In this document: piece after piece, positions 42,760-51,061 of the stretch
Layout: every line of letters starts with the position of its first letter
How positions within the stretch are numbered: the stretch's first letter is position 1
Origin: Kineosporia aurantiaca JCM 3230
GTDB lineage: Bacteria > Actinomycetota > Actinomycetes > Actinomycetales > Kineosporiaceae
Length of the DNA: 64,000 nt
Direction of reading: 5' to 3'
NCBI GenBank assembly: GCA_000719025.1
Contig: JODP01000002.1
Span: 620,001-684,000 of the forward strand
Position numbers and translations under genes: made by a program
The notes under the pieces: model-generated
The model's database searches: none
What the model saw: the letters and a program-made list of their open reading frames with translations, nothing else
What the model was told of the DNA's origin: nothing

Positions 42760-43110
42760 ATGTCTTTGGCCATGCCCTACCCGGCTCGACGGCGCGCCAA
42801 GAGCAAACAGCAGACAGCCGAAAGTCCCGCCCTCCACGACCACGGACCCGATCACGGCGGCGCCGGTCCCACCACCACCCGGTCCACCGAGCAGGTCTGG
42901 CACGTCGGCCTGTCCTTGCCCGGGATGTTCCCGTTCCGGGAGGCCAGTTGCCCGTGCGCCAAGGCGGCGTGCGGACTGGTCGTGCCCAACCCCGACGTGG
43001 AGTGCCGCCTCCACACCGACAACGCCCGCTTCCTGCAGGTCCACTCCGCCGCGGACTGCGACTTCCCCCGCACCGGATGGCGCCGCAAGCGCCGCCCGAC
43101 CATCGGCTGA
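42760..43110 (+). CDS. Small conserved Cys-rich protein
   Basis: A 116-residue protein. The N-terminal about 45 residues are basic and disordered; the C-terminal part is compact with CPCAKAACGLV, then VECRLH and HSAADC. This CPC-(x)-CGLV-x-C pattern recurs, from memory, in small actinobacterial proteins of unknown function and would suit a zinc site. It has no signal peptide and no membrane segment. ATG 42760 has GAAGGG 8 nt upstream. It lies between mftR and the SMC operon and is followed by a strong hairpin. Function unknown. Confidence 0.6.
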   Translation: MSLAMPYPARRRAKSKQQTAESPALHDHGPDHGGAGPTTTRSTEQVWHVGLSLPGMFPFREASCPCAKAACGLVVPNPDVECRLHTDNARFLQVHSAADCDFPRTGWRRKRRPTIG

Positions 43111-43145
43111 CCTGGGCAAAGACGCCTGATCACCCATAGACCGGT

Positions 43146-43191
43146 CTGATCACCGGACACCGGACCGCGACCCCCGGCGTCCGGTGATCAG
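43146..43191. terminator. 18-bp hairpin terminator before the SMC operon
   Basis: A stem of 18 bp with one mismatch (43146-43163 with 43174-43191) and a 10-nt loop lies 36 bp after the Cys-rich gene. It separates that gene from the SMC operon, which begins at 43301. Confidence 0.8.
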
Positions 43192-43300
43192 GTCCGTTAC
43201 TCCGCACCACCGGGCCCGGGCGACCCTGGTCGCCCACTGCTGCGGGCCCCGCATCGGCCGCATTTGAGGCTCTGCCCCCGGTCTGCCTTAAGGTCTCCAA

Positions 43301-44521
43301 GTGACCGACGGCCCCACCACGCTCTCCCTGGAGGACCTCGCCCCCGAGGCGGGCGTCCTGCGGATCTACCGTCAGGTCTTCGCCGTCCTGGCCCGCGAGC
43401 ACGGCGCGATGATCGCCGACGTCGAGCTGCTGGACGTGGACGAGGCGATCATGGCCGCCTTCGCCGACGCCGGGAACGAGGGCCTGACCCTGGAGGGCGC
43501 GGTCGCCGCGGCCCGCCGGTACGACCCGGCCACGGTCGCCCGCCGGTTCGAGGTGCTGCGCGGCTACGGCGCCATCTCCCGGGTCGTCGACCACCCGGGC
43601 GAGCGGTTCCACCGGGCCGCCTTCGCGCCCTACGTGATGCTGCTGTTCCTGCGCCGCCTGGCCGCGGCGGGCGGCCAGGGCGAGCTGCACCAGCTGCTGG
43701 CGCTCGAGGGCCTGAGCATCCGGGCCCCGAGCGCCGGGGTGGAGGACGGCCGGGGCTCGGTGAACCGGCTCTCCCGGGTGTTCCGGCTGATGGCCAACCA
43801 GCTCTCCAGCCTGACCACCACCAGCCCGGTCGAGGAGCTGCGTGAACACGCCGAGCTGCTCTGGGGCAACCGGGCGCTGATCGGCCAGGCCGAGGAGGTG
43901 CACGCCCAGGCCCTGTACCGCTGGCCGGAGCTGGACCGGGAGTGCGCCCAGCTGCGCACCGCGCTGGCCGCCTACGCGGACGCCAGCGAGTCGGCCGCGG
44001 CCCGGCTGATCGAGCAGGCCGGCTCCACCCGGGCGCTGGGCCTGCTGCCGGTCGAGACCTGGCGCAGCTTCGCCCGCACGGCCGACGCGGAGGCGCTGGC
44101 CGGGGTGCTGCAGGGGCAGGTGTTCGACGCGGTGGCGCCCTGGTTCTCGCCGCAGGCGATGGCCCTGGCGGTGGAGAACGCGTCCTCTTCGGGGCCGCTG
44201 CGGATGCCTCCGCCGCGTCCCACCGGAGACACCGAGGCACCGGCCGACCGGCCGGTGTCCGGCGACGGCGACCTGCTCGAGTTCACCGATCGGGTGCTGA
44301 ACAAGGGGACGCGCGTGGGCGTCTCGCAGTTGCTGGAGGACGCGGACGACTGGATGGAGGGGCGGCGGATCCTCTCGCTGCTGGTCGCCGCCCACCACTC
44401 CCCCGAGGTCGACGCCGAGCTGACCTGGTCCGACGGCTTCCGGGTGGATCCCGAGGGGCCGGTCGCCTGGGTCTCCGGCGGGATGTTCGGACGCTCCCCG
44501 AGGCCGGGGGACGCCGGATGA
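43301..44521 (+). CDS. Putative kleisin-like subunit of an SMC complex
   Basis: A 406-residue protein, first gene of a four-gene SMC operon. Residues about 25-130 contain two likely winged-helix segments (DVDEAIMAAFADAGNEG; TVARRFEVLRGYGAISRVVDHPG). Residues 150-260 are helical with heptad character (QLSSLTTTSPVEELREHAELLW; ELDRECAQLRTALAAYADASESAAARLIEQ). A Pro-rich linker and a C-terminal helical block follow. The gene position and this layout resemble MukF/MksF/JetA kleisins, but I recognise no diagnostic motif, so the call rests on context. GTG 43301 has AAGG 8 nt upstream. Its stop overlaps the next start (ATGA). Confidence 0.55.
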   Translation: MTDGPTTLSLEDLAPEAGVLRIYRQVFAVLAREHGAMIADVELLDVDEAIMAAFADAGNEGLTLEGAVAAARRYDPATVARRFEVLRGYGAISRVVDHPGERFHRAAFAPYVMLLFLRRLAAAGGQGELHQLLALEGLSIRAPSAGVEDGRGSVNRLSRVFRLMANQLSSLTTTSPVEELREHAELLWGNRALIGQAEEVHAQALYRWPELDRECAQLRTALAAYADASESAAARLIEQAGSTRALGLLPVETWRSFARTADAEALAGVLQGQVFDAVAPWFSPQAMALAVENASSSGPLRMPPPRPTGDTEAPADRPVSGDGDLLEFTDRVLNKGTRVGVSQLLEDADDWMEGRRILSLLVAAHHSPEVDAELTWSDGFRVDPEGPVAWVSGGMFGRSPRPGDAG

Positions 44522-45072
44522 ACAGCGCGGACACCGCCCTGTGGTGGGCCCGGGCCCGGGCGCTGGGCCCGGCCCGGCACCAGAGCGGCACCCCGGCCCC
44601 GGACGGCTTCCTGCGGCTGCTGGAGCCGGACGCCTCGGAGGTCTGGCTGCTGCCCGCCCACCCGGGTACCGCCGGACCCTGGATGCTCGACGAGCTCGGG
44701 CTCAACGGGCCCACGGTGGAGCAGCCCAACACCACCGCACGAATGCTGGCCGCGGTCGTCCGGTGCTGCTGGACCGACCCGGAAGCGGCCATCTGGCCCG
44801 GGCAGGACGCGGACTGGGACACCGTGATGTCGGTCTACCGCACCTTCGGCGACCGCGACGAGACGGTGGTGCACCGGGCCGCGACCGGAGCGATCCGCCG
44901 GCTGCACAGCGGGGCTTGGGTGATCTGGGACGAGGACCAGCGAGTGGTGCGTCTGGGCCCGCGCTGCGGTACCTGGGAGAACGCCGACCTGACGGTGCTG
45001 CGCGAGCTCTACCGCACCCTTCCGGCCCCCACCCCGGAAACCCTTGAGGCAGAAGAGGAGCCGGACGCGTGA
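44518..45072 (+). CDS. Small winged-helix-like SMC accessory protein A
   Basis: A 184-residue protein overlapping the preceding gene by ATGA. The C-terminal half reads as a winged helix: a helix pair around TVMSVYRTFGDRDETVVHRAATGAIRRLHSG, a wing WVIWDEDQRVVRLGPR, then a helix DLTVLRELYRTLP. This suits a KITE-type subunit (compare MukE/MksE/JetB or ScpB), which binds kleisin and SMC. The N-terminal part is Pro/Leu-rich and unassigned. There is no TOPRIM-like signature, so it is not a JetD nuclease. Function inferred from operon position. Confidence 0.5.
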   Translation: MNSADTALWWARARALGPARHQSGTPAPDGFLRLLEPDASEVWLLPAHPGTAGPWMLDELGLNGPTVEQPNTTARMLAAVVRCCWTDPEAAIWPGQDADWDTVMSVYRTFGDRDETVVHRAATGAIRRLHSGAWVIWDEDQRVVRLGPRCGTWENADLTVLRELYRTLPAPTPETLEAEEEPDA

Positions 45073-45770
45073 CCGAGATGCACCCGGCGTTCACCGCCGC
45101 GGTGGCGGACCTGTCCGAGCGGCACCGGGACGAGGTGATGGCCGCCTACGCCGCGCTCGAGCACAGCTGGCAGCCCCTGCACGAGTCGCAGCTGCTGGCC
45201 CTGCGCGACGCCACCCTGCGCCGGGCCGTACAGCAGATGCTCCACCCCCTCGGCCGGACCCTGGTGAAGGTCGGCCCGCACACCTGGACCTCCGGCTACC
45301 GCGACGACATCGCCCGCGAGCTCAGTGAGGAGGTGCTCGAGGCGCTGCCGCTGGTCGACCGGGCGGTGTTCGTGCTGATCCTGATCCACTCGGTGGCGAT
45401 CCCGCGCAGCCAGGGGCTGATCGAGCTGGACACCTGGATCTCCAGCGTGCCGACCACCGGCGAGGAACTGAACCGCTACTCCCGGCTGCCGCGCACCGCC
45501 GTCCGCGCCGCCCTGGCCCGGCTGCGGGCCTCCGGCCTGGTGCAGTTCGCCCCCGACCGGCGCCCGGCGCAAAGTCGTTCGAGCAGTTCCAGCAACGCCG
45601 GCGCGTCCTACCTGCCCGGCCCGCAGCTGGCCCGGCTCACCCCGGCCGCCCGCCGCCGGCTGCAGGAGGAACTGATCCTGGCCGCCGGGGCCGACACCCC
45701 GCTGGCCGCCGCGATCCGCGCGCGCCGGGCCCGGCCCTCCGAAGAACCCGCCCGGCTGACCGCCGAATGA
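45069..45770 (+). CDS. Small winged-helix SMC accessory protein B
   Basis: A 233-residue protein overlapping the previous gene by GTGA. A helical N-terminus is followed by a probable wHTH (LPRTAVRAALARLRASGLVQFAP) at about residues 145-170, a Ser-rich loop and a C-terminal helix. An earlier helical hairpin (VDRAVFVLILIHSVAIPR) may complete a tandem winged-helix fold. As the third gene it could be a second KITE-type subunit, giving a kleisin plus two KITE plus SMC composition like Smc5/6, whereas Wadjet has one. No nuclease or other catalytic motif is visible. Confidence 0.5.
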   Translation: MTEMHPAFTAAVADLSERHRDEVMAAYAALEHSWQPLHESQLLALRDATLRRAVQQMLHPLGRTLVKVGPHTWTSGYRDDIARELSEEVLEALPLVDRAVFVLILIHSVAIPRSQGLIELDTWISSVPTTGEELNRYSRLPRTAVRAALARLRASGLVQFAPDRRPAQSRSSSSSNAGASYLPGPQLARLTPAARRRLQEELILAAGADTPLAAAIRARRARPSEEPARLTAE

Positions 45771-45795
45771 CCACCGAACCAGCCCAGGAGACCTT

Positions 45796-48700
45796 GTGAG
45801 CACGCCCCCGATGATCGCCGTCGACCGGAGCGACCCGCACGACATCGTCGGGCCCCGGGTGCTGGTCGGGGTGCAGATGGTGGACATCTCCCGGCTCTCC
45901 GCGCACCCGGTGCCGCTGACCAACGGCGGCCTGATCACGGTGGCCGGGCAGGGCCCGAAAGACTCCAACGGGGCCGGGAAATCGTCCTTCATCGCCGCTC
46001 TCAGCCTGCTGCACGCGGACGAGCAGTGGCGCCTGGCCGGTGGTGCCCCGGGTGCGGCCGAGCTGCTGTTCACCGCGGAACTGGCCGCCCAGGAAGCGCG
46101 CTGGGCGAATGCCGACCACGGTTTCATCATCGGGGTTTTCGCCGATCCGGCCGCGCAGACGGTGGAAGACCTCGAGGCCGGGGCGCTGACCGTGTGGCTG
46201 CGGATCAACCGGAAATCGCCCTACCTGAGCCTGCGCTGGAAGAAGGGCCTGCACGTCCCCTACGGCTCGAACGACGCCGAGCGCGCCGCCGGGGTGCAGA
46301 ACCTGTGGAACCTGTTGCCGCACTCCAACGGCCGGGACGACTTTCACGCCGGTCGCCTGGCCCGGGTGCTGTACGGCGGCCAGGTGCGCTGCGTTTCGTT
46401 CCTCTCCACCTCGGTCCGGGCCTCCCCGGCGGCGAACCTGCTGGCCCAGCCGCTGAACGAGCTCTCCCCCTGGCGGATGTTCGACGCGGTGGCCACCCTC
46501 ACCGGGCTGGACCGGGAGCTGGAGCAGGAGCAGGCGCTGCGCTCGAGCGAGCATGCCCGACGGGTCGACGTGGTCGAGGCCGAGCAGGATCTGGCCACCT
46601 GGCAGCGCGAGATGGAGGGCGTCGAGGCCGGGATCAAGCGTCGCGACGTGGCCCGGGAGGTTCTCGGGCAGGCCCGGGAATCGTGGCACTCGCGCTGCGC
46701 CCGGCACGTGGTGGACGGCCTGGAGCGCCTCGCCGATCTGCGCCGCAACCTCGCCGATGTGCGCGAAGGGCAGGCCGAGGCGCGCGGCCGGCTCGCCGAG
46801 AACGAGGCCCGGATGGAGGAACTCGGCGATGACGACGGCCTGCAGGAGACCTTCCGGCAGACCGAGCGGCTGCGCAACGAACTGCGCGAGCGCCGGAGCA
46901 ACGCCGACACCCAGACCCGGATGAACCTGCGCCAGGTCGAGGAACTCGGCACGAAGCTGCGCGACCTGAAAGAGGCGGCGCGCGCGGCCGACGGGCGGGA
47001 TGTCGTGCAGGCCCGGGCCGAAGTCGCCTCGGCCCAGGAAAGTCTCGAGGCGGTGATCTCCCGCCGGGGTGGCGCGGAGGATGCCGCCGAGGCGGCGGCG
47101 AAGCAGGTGAAGGCGGCCGAAGCCGGTGACGACGTGGCCGCCCAGCAGCTGAAACTGCTGCAGAAGGCCGGGATTCCGGCCGCCAGCGTGGTGGACGTGC
47201 TGGATCTCGCGGAGGAGCAGAGGACGCTCTGGGAGCCTCGGCTGGTTCCCTACCGGCACGCGGTGGCCGTCCCCGCAGAGCATGCGGACGCCGCTCGCGA
47301 GGCTTTGGACGGCGAGCCGGGCTCGATGATCGTCCTGGCCGACGGGCAACCGGGTGACGGGCTTCCGCACAGCACGACCGAGGAGTTCGGCCTCGGCTCC
47401 TTCCTCAAGGCCCTGGCCGCGCGCGCCGGTTCCCTGGACCAGCAGGTGGACGACGGAGCCGGGGTGATCGTCGTGGCCGGGTTCGAGCGTCCCCTGACCG
47501 GACGGGACGCCCGGGTGCGGGCCGCCCGCGACCGGCACACGGCCGCCACCGAACAGCTCGAGGACCTCGGCACCGCGCTGGAGAAGGCCCGCGCCCGGCT
47601 GGTCACCGCCTCCTCCCGGCTGGAGGGGGCCAAGGCCGCCCAGCAGGTCGAGGACGCGGAGGTGGAGATCGAGCGGCTGCGCGAGCAGGCCGGGGAGCTG
47701 CAGGAGAACCTGGAGGAGCTGATCGGGCCGCTGGAGGACGCGGAGGCCGCGCACACCCGGGCCGCCGTCGACCGGCAGACCCGGCAGGACAAGATCAGCA
47801 CGCTGCGCGGGGAGGTCACCCGCTGCCAGGCCGAGGTCCGGCAGGCCGAGGAGATCGCCGACAAGATCGAGGCCGAACTGCAGGCCGTCGACGTGGACGC
47901 CCGCGCGGTCGCCTGGGGCGCCACCTCCGGCTCGGCCGAGACGCACCTGCTGGCCCTGCCCGAGGACGACCAGAAGCGCAGCACCGCGGACTGGAACGCC
48001 CAGGTCGTGTACCAGCTGGAGGACGTGGTCCGGCGCTGCTTCCCGGACAACACCCCGGCCCAGGAGCTGCCCGCCGAGCTGCGCGCCCTGCTGGTCGAGC
48101 AGAAGTGGTCGCGCAGCCCGGTGGAGAACCGGGTCGCCCTGGTGCCGGACCTGATCCGGGCCCTGCGCACCCACCTCGACGTGACCGCCCAGCAGGACGC
48201 CCACGACCAGGCGATGATCGACCAGCAGCGGGCCCAGCGCCGGGCCGACCTGGAGGCCGCGGTGGCCGGGCTGACCGAGTCCGAGCAGACCACCCGGGCC
48301 CACCGCTCGGTGCTCGCCCAGGGCATCAAGGCCAAGCTGAAGCTGGTGGCCGACGAGTTCGACCGGCTCGACCGGGAGTACGGCGGCTACGGCGCCGGGC
48401 TGGACTACCCGGAGCCGGAGCCGCCGACCGAGCCGGACAAGCCCTGGCGCTGGAGCCTGACCCCGCGCTGGCGCCGGGCCGAGAACCAGCGGATGTCCAG
48501 CTACAACCTGCGGGCCAACACCGCGATGATGGACGAGAAGGCGGTCAAGCTGGTCTGTGCCGCCGCGCTGGCCGGCGGCAACGATCGTCCGTTGCTGCTG
48601 ATTCTCGACGAACTCGGCCGCAACCTCGGCAAGCAGCACCGCCGGGAGGCGGTGGCGCTGTTCGAGCGGATCGGCCGGGACCGCAACATCACGGTGATCG

Positions 48701-48921
48701 GCGCCCTGCAGGACGACATGGAGCGCTACGCGATCGAGGCCTCCAACCTCTACGTGAAGCTGCGCCGTTCGTCCGACGCGGTGGCCTACAACGACCCGCC
48801 GATCGTGCTCGGCGACGACGCCAACCGGTCCCGGGTCGAACTGCTGCGCGAGTGGATGAGCGCCTACCGCCCGGAGAGCACCCCGATCGACCTGCGGGAG
48901 GACGAGCTCGACCTGGCCTGA
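45796..48921 (+). CDS. SMC-like ATPase of a four-gene condensin-type operon
   Basis: A 1041-residue SMC-family ATPase. Walker A is GPKDSNGAGKSS (residues about 53-64), and the C-terminal Walker B is LLILDE (Asp938, catalytic Glu939). Between them are two long heptad-rich arms (about 230-440 and 585-720) flanking a hinge-like domain (about 445-580) with VVDVLDLAEEQRTLWEPRL, which resembles MukB/MksB hinges. A helical block and the C-terminal ATPase half follow. The signature loop before Walker B reads NTAMMDEKAVKLV and lacks the usual LSGGE. GTG 45796 has AGGAG just upstream, 25 bp after gene 3. It is likely a DNA-loop-extruding or plasmid-restricting motor; the exact type is undetermined. Confidence 0.8.
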   Translation: MSTPPMIAVDRSDPHDIVGPRVLVGVQMVDISRLSAHPVPLTNGGLITVAGQGPKDSNGAGKSSFIAALSLLHADEQWRLAGGAPGAAELLFTAELAAQEARWANADHGFIIGVFADPAAQTVEDLEAGALTVWLRINRKSPYLSLRWKKGLHVPYGSNDAERAAGVQNLWNLLPHSNGRDDFHAGRLARVLYGGQVRCVSFLSTSVRASPAANLLAQPLNELSPWRMFDAVATLTGLDRELEQEQALRSSEHARRVDVVEAEQDLATWQREMEGVEAGIKRRDVAREVLGQARESWHSRCARHVVDGLERLADLRRNLADVREGQAEARGRLAENEARMEELGDDDGLQETFRQTERLRNELRERRSNADTQTRMNLRQVEELGTKLRDLKEAARAADGRDVVQARAEVASAQESLEAVISRRGGAEDAAEAAAKQVKAAEAGDDVAAQQLKLLQKAGIPAASVVDVLDLAEEQRTLWEPRLVPYRHAVAVPAEHADAAREALDGEPGSMIVLADGQPGDGLPHSTTEEFGLGSFLKALAARAGSLDQQVDDGAGVIVVAGFERPLTGRDARVRAARDRHTAATEQLEDLGTALEKARARLVTASSRLEGAKAAQQVEDAEVEIERLREQAGELQENLEELIGPLEDAEAAHTRAAVDRQTRQDKISTLRGEVTRCQAEVRQAEEIADKIEAELQAVDVDARAVAWGATSGSAETHLLALPEDDQKRSTADWNAQVVYQLEDVVRRCFPDNTPAQELPAELRALLVEQKWSRSPVENRVALVPDLIRALRTHLDVTAQQDAHDQAMIDQQRAQRRADLEAAVAGLTESEQTTRAHRSVLAQGIKAKLKLVADEFDRLDREYGGYGAGLDYPEPEPPTEPDKPWRWSLTPRWRRAENQRMSSYNLRANTAMMDEKAVKLVCAAALAGGNDRPLLLILDELGRNLGKQHRREAVALFERIGRDRNITVIGALQDDMERYAIEASNLYVKLRRSSDAVAYNDPPIVLGDDANRSRVELLREWMSAYRPESTPIDLREDELDLA

Positions 48922-48926
48922 ACGGC

Positions 48927-49658
48927 TCAGTCGAGCAGGTGCCGCAGCACGGACTGCGGGTCGTTCAGATAGCGCCGCCAGTGCTCCACGATCAGCAGGT
49001 CCTCCCAGGCCACCTCGCTGATCCCGTTCGCCCCGAACTCCAGGATCGTCGCCCCCGGCGTGGCGGCGAGGACCGGGGAGTGCGTGGCGCAGACCACCTG
49101 AGCACCGGAACGGCCGAGCCGGTGCAGCCTTTCGACCAGCCGCAAGGAGGAACTGAACGACAGCGCGGACTCCGGCTCGTCCAGGACGTAGAAACCGGGC
49201 CGGGCCAGCATCGCGTCGAACGCGGTGAGAAAGCCCTCGCCGTGGCTCATCTCGTCGGTGTTGCCGGACCAGTAGCCGGGCTTGTCGCTGAGGGCGGCGA
49301 GCAGGCCCATGGCGGTCTCCGCCCGGAGGAAGAAGCCGCGCCGGGACTTGCGGGGGCCCTTCATCATGTTCTGGCCGGCCAACGAGGTCTTCAGCCGTAA
49401 CGCCTCGCCGAGCACCGACTTCCCCCGCGAGGTGGCGTACTTGGTCCCCGCCTTGCCGCCGTAGGGGTCCAGGCCGTAGGCCTCGGCCAGCGCCTCGACC
49501 ACGGTCGACTTGCCGGAGCCGTTCTCCCCGACCAGGAACGTGATCGGCCGGGTGAACCCCAGCCCCTGCTCGGCCAGGTCGGTGACCGCCGGGATCGTGT
49601 AGGGCCACTGCTCGAGGTCGAGATCGGCGCTCTCCAGATACGCGCGTCGTACCAGCAC
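48927..49658 (-). CDS. ABC/SMC-type AAA ATPase, stand-alone
   Basis: A 243-residue ATPase with Walker A FLVGENGSGKST, a Q-loop-like region, a signature helix near DEMSHGEGFLTAFDAM, Walker B FYVLDEPESALS and an H-switch CATHSPVLAA. It belongs to the small AAA-ATPase family related to SbcC/RecF-type ABC domains, common in bacteria, with no coiled-coil arms. GTG 49658 matches family starts; TTG 49667 with GGGAG 7 nt upstream is an alternative. It is convergent with the SMC gene (5 bp between stops) and is not part of that operon. Function unknown. Confidence 0.82.
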   Translation of the reverse strand: MLVRRAYLESADLDLEQWPYTIPAVTDLAEQGLGFTRPITFLVGENGSGKSTVVEALAEAYGLDPYGGKAGTKYATSRGKSVLGEALRLKTSLAGQNMMKGPRKSRRGFFLRAETAMGLLAALSDKPGYWSGNTDEMSHGEGFLTAFDAMLARPGFYVLDEPESALSFSSSLRLVERLHRLGRSGAQVVCATHSPVLAATPGATILEFGANGISEVAWEDLLIVEHWRRYLNDPQSVLRHLLD

Positions 49659-49668
49659 GCGTCCCAAA

Positions 49669-50523
49669 TTAGTGCTCCCGGGACCGCCGCCGCTGCCCCT
49701 CCTCCTGGATCACGAAGCCGGCCGCCACCGCGGCGCCCCAGCCGATCCCGAACCAGCCGTAGAACCGGGCCTGATGCCAGAAGTGCGGCCAGGGCGTGGT
49801 GAGCCAGTAGTGGATGTCCTCGTCGGTCATCACCCGCGGGCCGTGCGGTCCGGAGAGCACGTGCACCGCGGTCGGCGCCGCGTAGTGATGCAGCGGCTCC
49901 GGGTCCTGCCAGTCTCGGTAGGGCGGGTCCTCGCTGTCGATCCGGTGGTCGTAGCCCTGGATGTTCTCGGTCTCGATCCAGGCCGGATCGCCGGGCAGCG
50001 AGACCCGCACCCGGTCGATGGCCCAGGACCATCCGTTGTCGTCGTGGTGGCGCCCCACGGAGGCCTGCGCGTCGGTGGCCTGCGCAGGCCGGCCCGCGCT
50101 GAACTGCTCAGCTTCCCGGACGGCGTGGTCGCGGTTCACCGCCAGCCCCACGAATTCAGTGGTCAGGCCGCCCACCGCTCCGATCGCGGCCGACCCGACC
50201 AGGGTGACCAGCGCGGCCTTGGCCGCCGCCACCCGGACCCAGCTCCGCCGTGACTGCCACCGGTCGGTGCGCCCCGCCTTCCGGGCGGCCGCCTGCATCC
50301 GCTTACGAGCCGGTTCCAGCTGCACGACCCGGCCGGCCCGTTCCGGCCGCTCATCCCGTTCGGCCGGTTTCGCCCGGGCGATCGGCAGGACCGGGGAACC
50401 TTCCCACGAGCCCACTTCCAGCTCGTGCGGGACCACCCGCAGACGCGGCGTCCGACGCTCGCCCGCCTTACCTTTCGATCGGCGCCACTTCCTCCGTCGT
50501 TTCCCCTGGCTGCCCAAACCCAC
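49669..50523 (-). CDS. Hypothetical membrane protein with basic N-terminus
   Basis: A 284-residue protein. The first 95 residues are very basic and disordered. A transmembrane segment lies at about 99-129 (AAKAALVTLVGSAAIGAVGG), a soluble region follows (130-250) with several Trp/His residues, and a second hydrophobic segment is at 254-272 (FYGWFGIGWGAAVAAGFVI). No family is recognised. The TAA stop lies just before the AAA ATPase gene, so the two may be co-transcribed. GTG 50523 as start is tentative; an inverted repeat occupies the upstream region. Confidence 0.6.
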   Translation of the reverse strand: MGLGSQGKRRRKWRRSKGKAGERRTPRLRVVPHELEVGSWEGSPVLPIARAKPAERDERPERAGRVVQLEPARKRMQAAARKAGRTDRWQSRRSWVRVAAAKAALVTLVGSAAIGAVGGLTTEFVGLAVNRDHAVREAEQFSAGRPAQATDAQASVGRHHDDNGWSWAIDRVRVSLPGDPAWIETENIQGYDHRIDSEDPPYRDWQDPEPLHHYAAPTAVHVLSGPHGPRVMTDEDIHYWLTTPWPHFWHQARFYGWFGIGWGAAVAAGFVIQEEGQRRRSREH

Positions 50524-50527
50524 CCAC

Positions 50528-50577
50528 CCTCATCGGGCTCCGGCGTCTCCGGGCCGGGGACACCGCTCCCGATGAGG
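50528..50577. repeat. Inverted repeat upstream of the membrane protein gene
   Basis: CCTCATCGGG (50528-50537) and CCCGATGAGG (50568-50577) are perfect 10-bp arms. Overlapping CGGCGTC/GACGCCG arms allow an alternative pairing. It lies between the start of the membrane protein and the end of the DUF3224 gene, on the same strand, so it may be a terminator for DUF3224 or a leader structure. Confidence 0.55.
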
Positions 50578-50612
50578 ACGCCGGAACCCCCGAGTGCGTT
50601 GCACCCAGTCAT

Positions 50613-51014
50613 TCAGGTCAGGCGCAGAGTTACGGTGGCGCCCTTCTCGTCGTGCCAGAAGCTGATCGTGCCGCGCAGACCGGCCAGGTCTCCCGTGCCG
50701 CAGCCGGGCACGATGGTGCCAAAGGTGGTCCCGTCTTTTCCCTCCATGAGGCCGCCGTGCTGATAGATCAGCGTGCCGGAGCGCCCGTCGATCGTCCCCT
50801 CGAACCGCTCGGAGGCGACGTACCCCTGACCGGTCTCCGATCCGGCGGTCAGCAGCCGGGCCTCGCTGATGCCGGAAACCGCTCCGGTGAAGGTCTTCTC
50901 GACCAGAACCTGGCTCATCGCCGGGCCCGGTCCCCCTTCGCCGGGCTTCCGGTAGTCCTCCGGCTCCCAGCGGGTGACCTCGAACTGGGCGGTGATCTCG
51001 GTGATGTCGGCCAT
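50613..51014 (-). CDS. DUF3224-family protein
   Basis: A 133-residue all-beta protein of the DUF3224 family. The pattern is typical: an N-terminal FEVTRWEPEDY strand, EKTFTGAVSGISEARLLTA, YVASERFEGTIDGRSGTLIYQHGG and a C-terminal GTGDLAGLRGTISFW. The fold is a small barrel resembling allene-oxide cyclase/dirigent proteins; no reaction is established. It has no signal peptide. ATG 51014. It lies between the membrane protein and the MFS gene on the same strand. Confidence 0.85.
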   Translation of the reverse strand: MADITEITAQFEVTRWEPEDYRKPGEGGPGPAMSQVLVEKTFTGAVSGISEARLLTAGSETGQGYVASERFEGTIDGRSGTLIYQHGGLMEGKDGTTFGTIVPGCGTGDLAGLRGTISFWHDEKGATVTLRLT

Positions 51015-51061
51015 GGCGGCGACGCTAGCGAACCGGGCCGGCCGGGAATTGAAGAATCGCG

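Noticed and set aside
45637..49608. Very long minus-strand frame (1323 codons) opposite the SMC gene
   Set aside because: It is a shadow of the SMC coding frame with Gly/Arg/Leu-biased sequence and no domain; the plus frame has Walker motifs and a hinge.
48927..49658. AAA ATPase as the missing nuclease or fourth subunit of the SMC operon
   Set aside because: It is on the opposite strand, convergent, and has only an ABC-type ATPase domain with no TOPRIM or nuclease motif.
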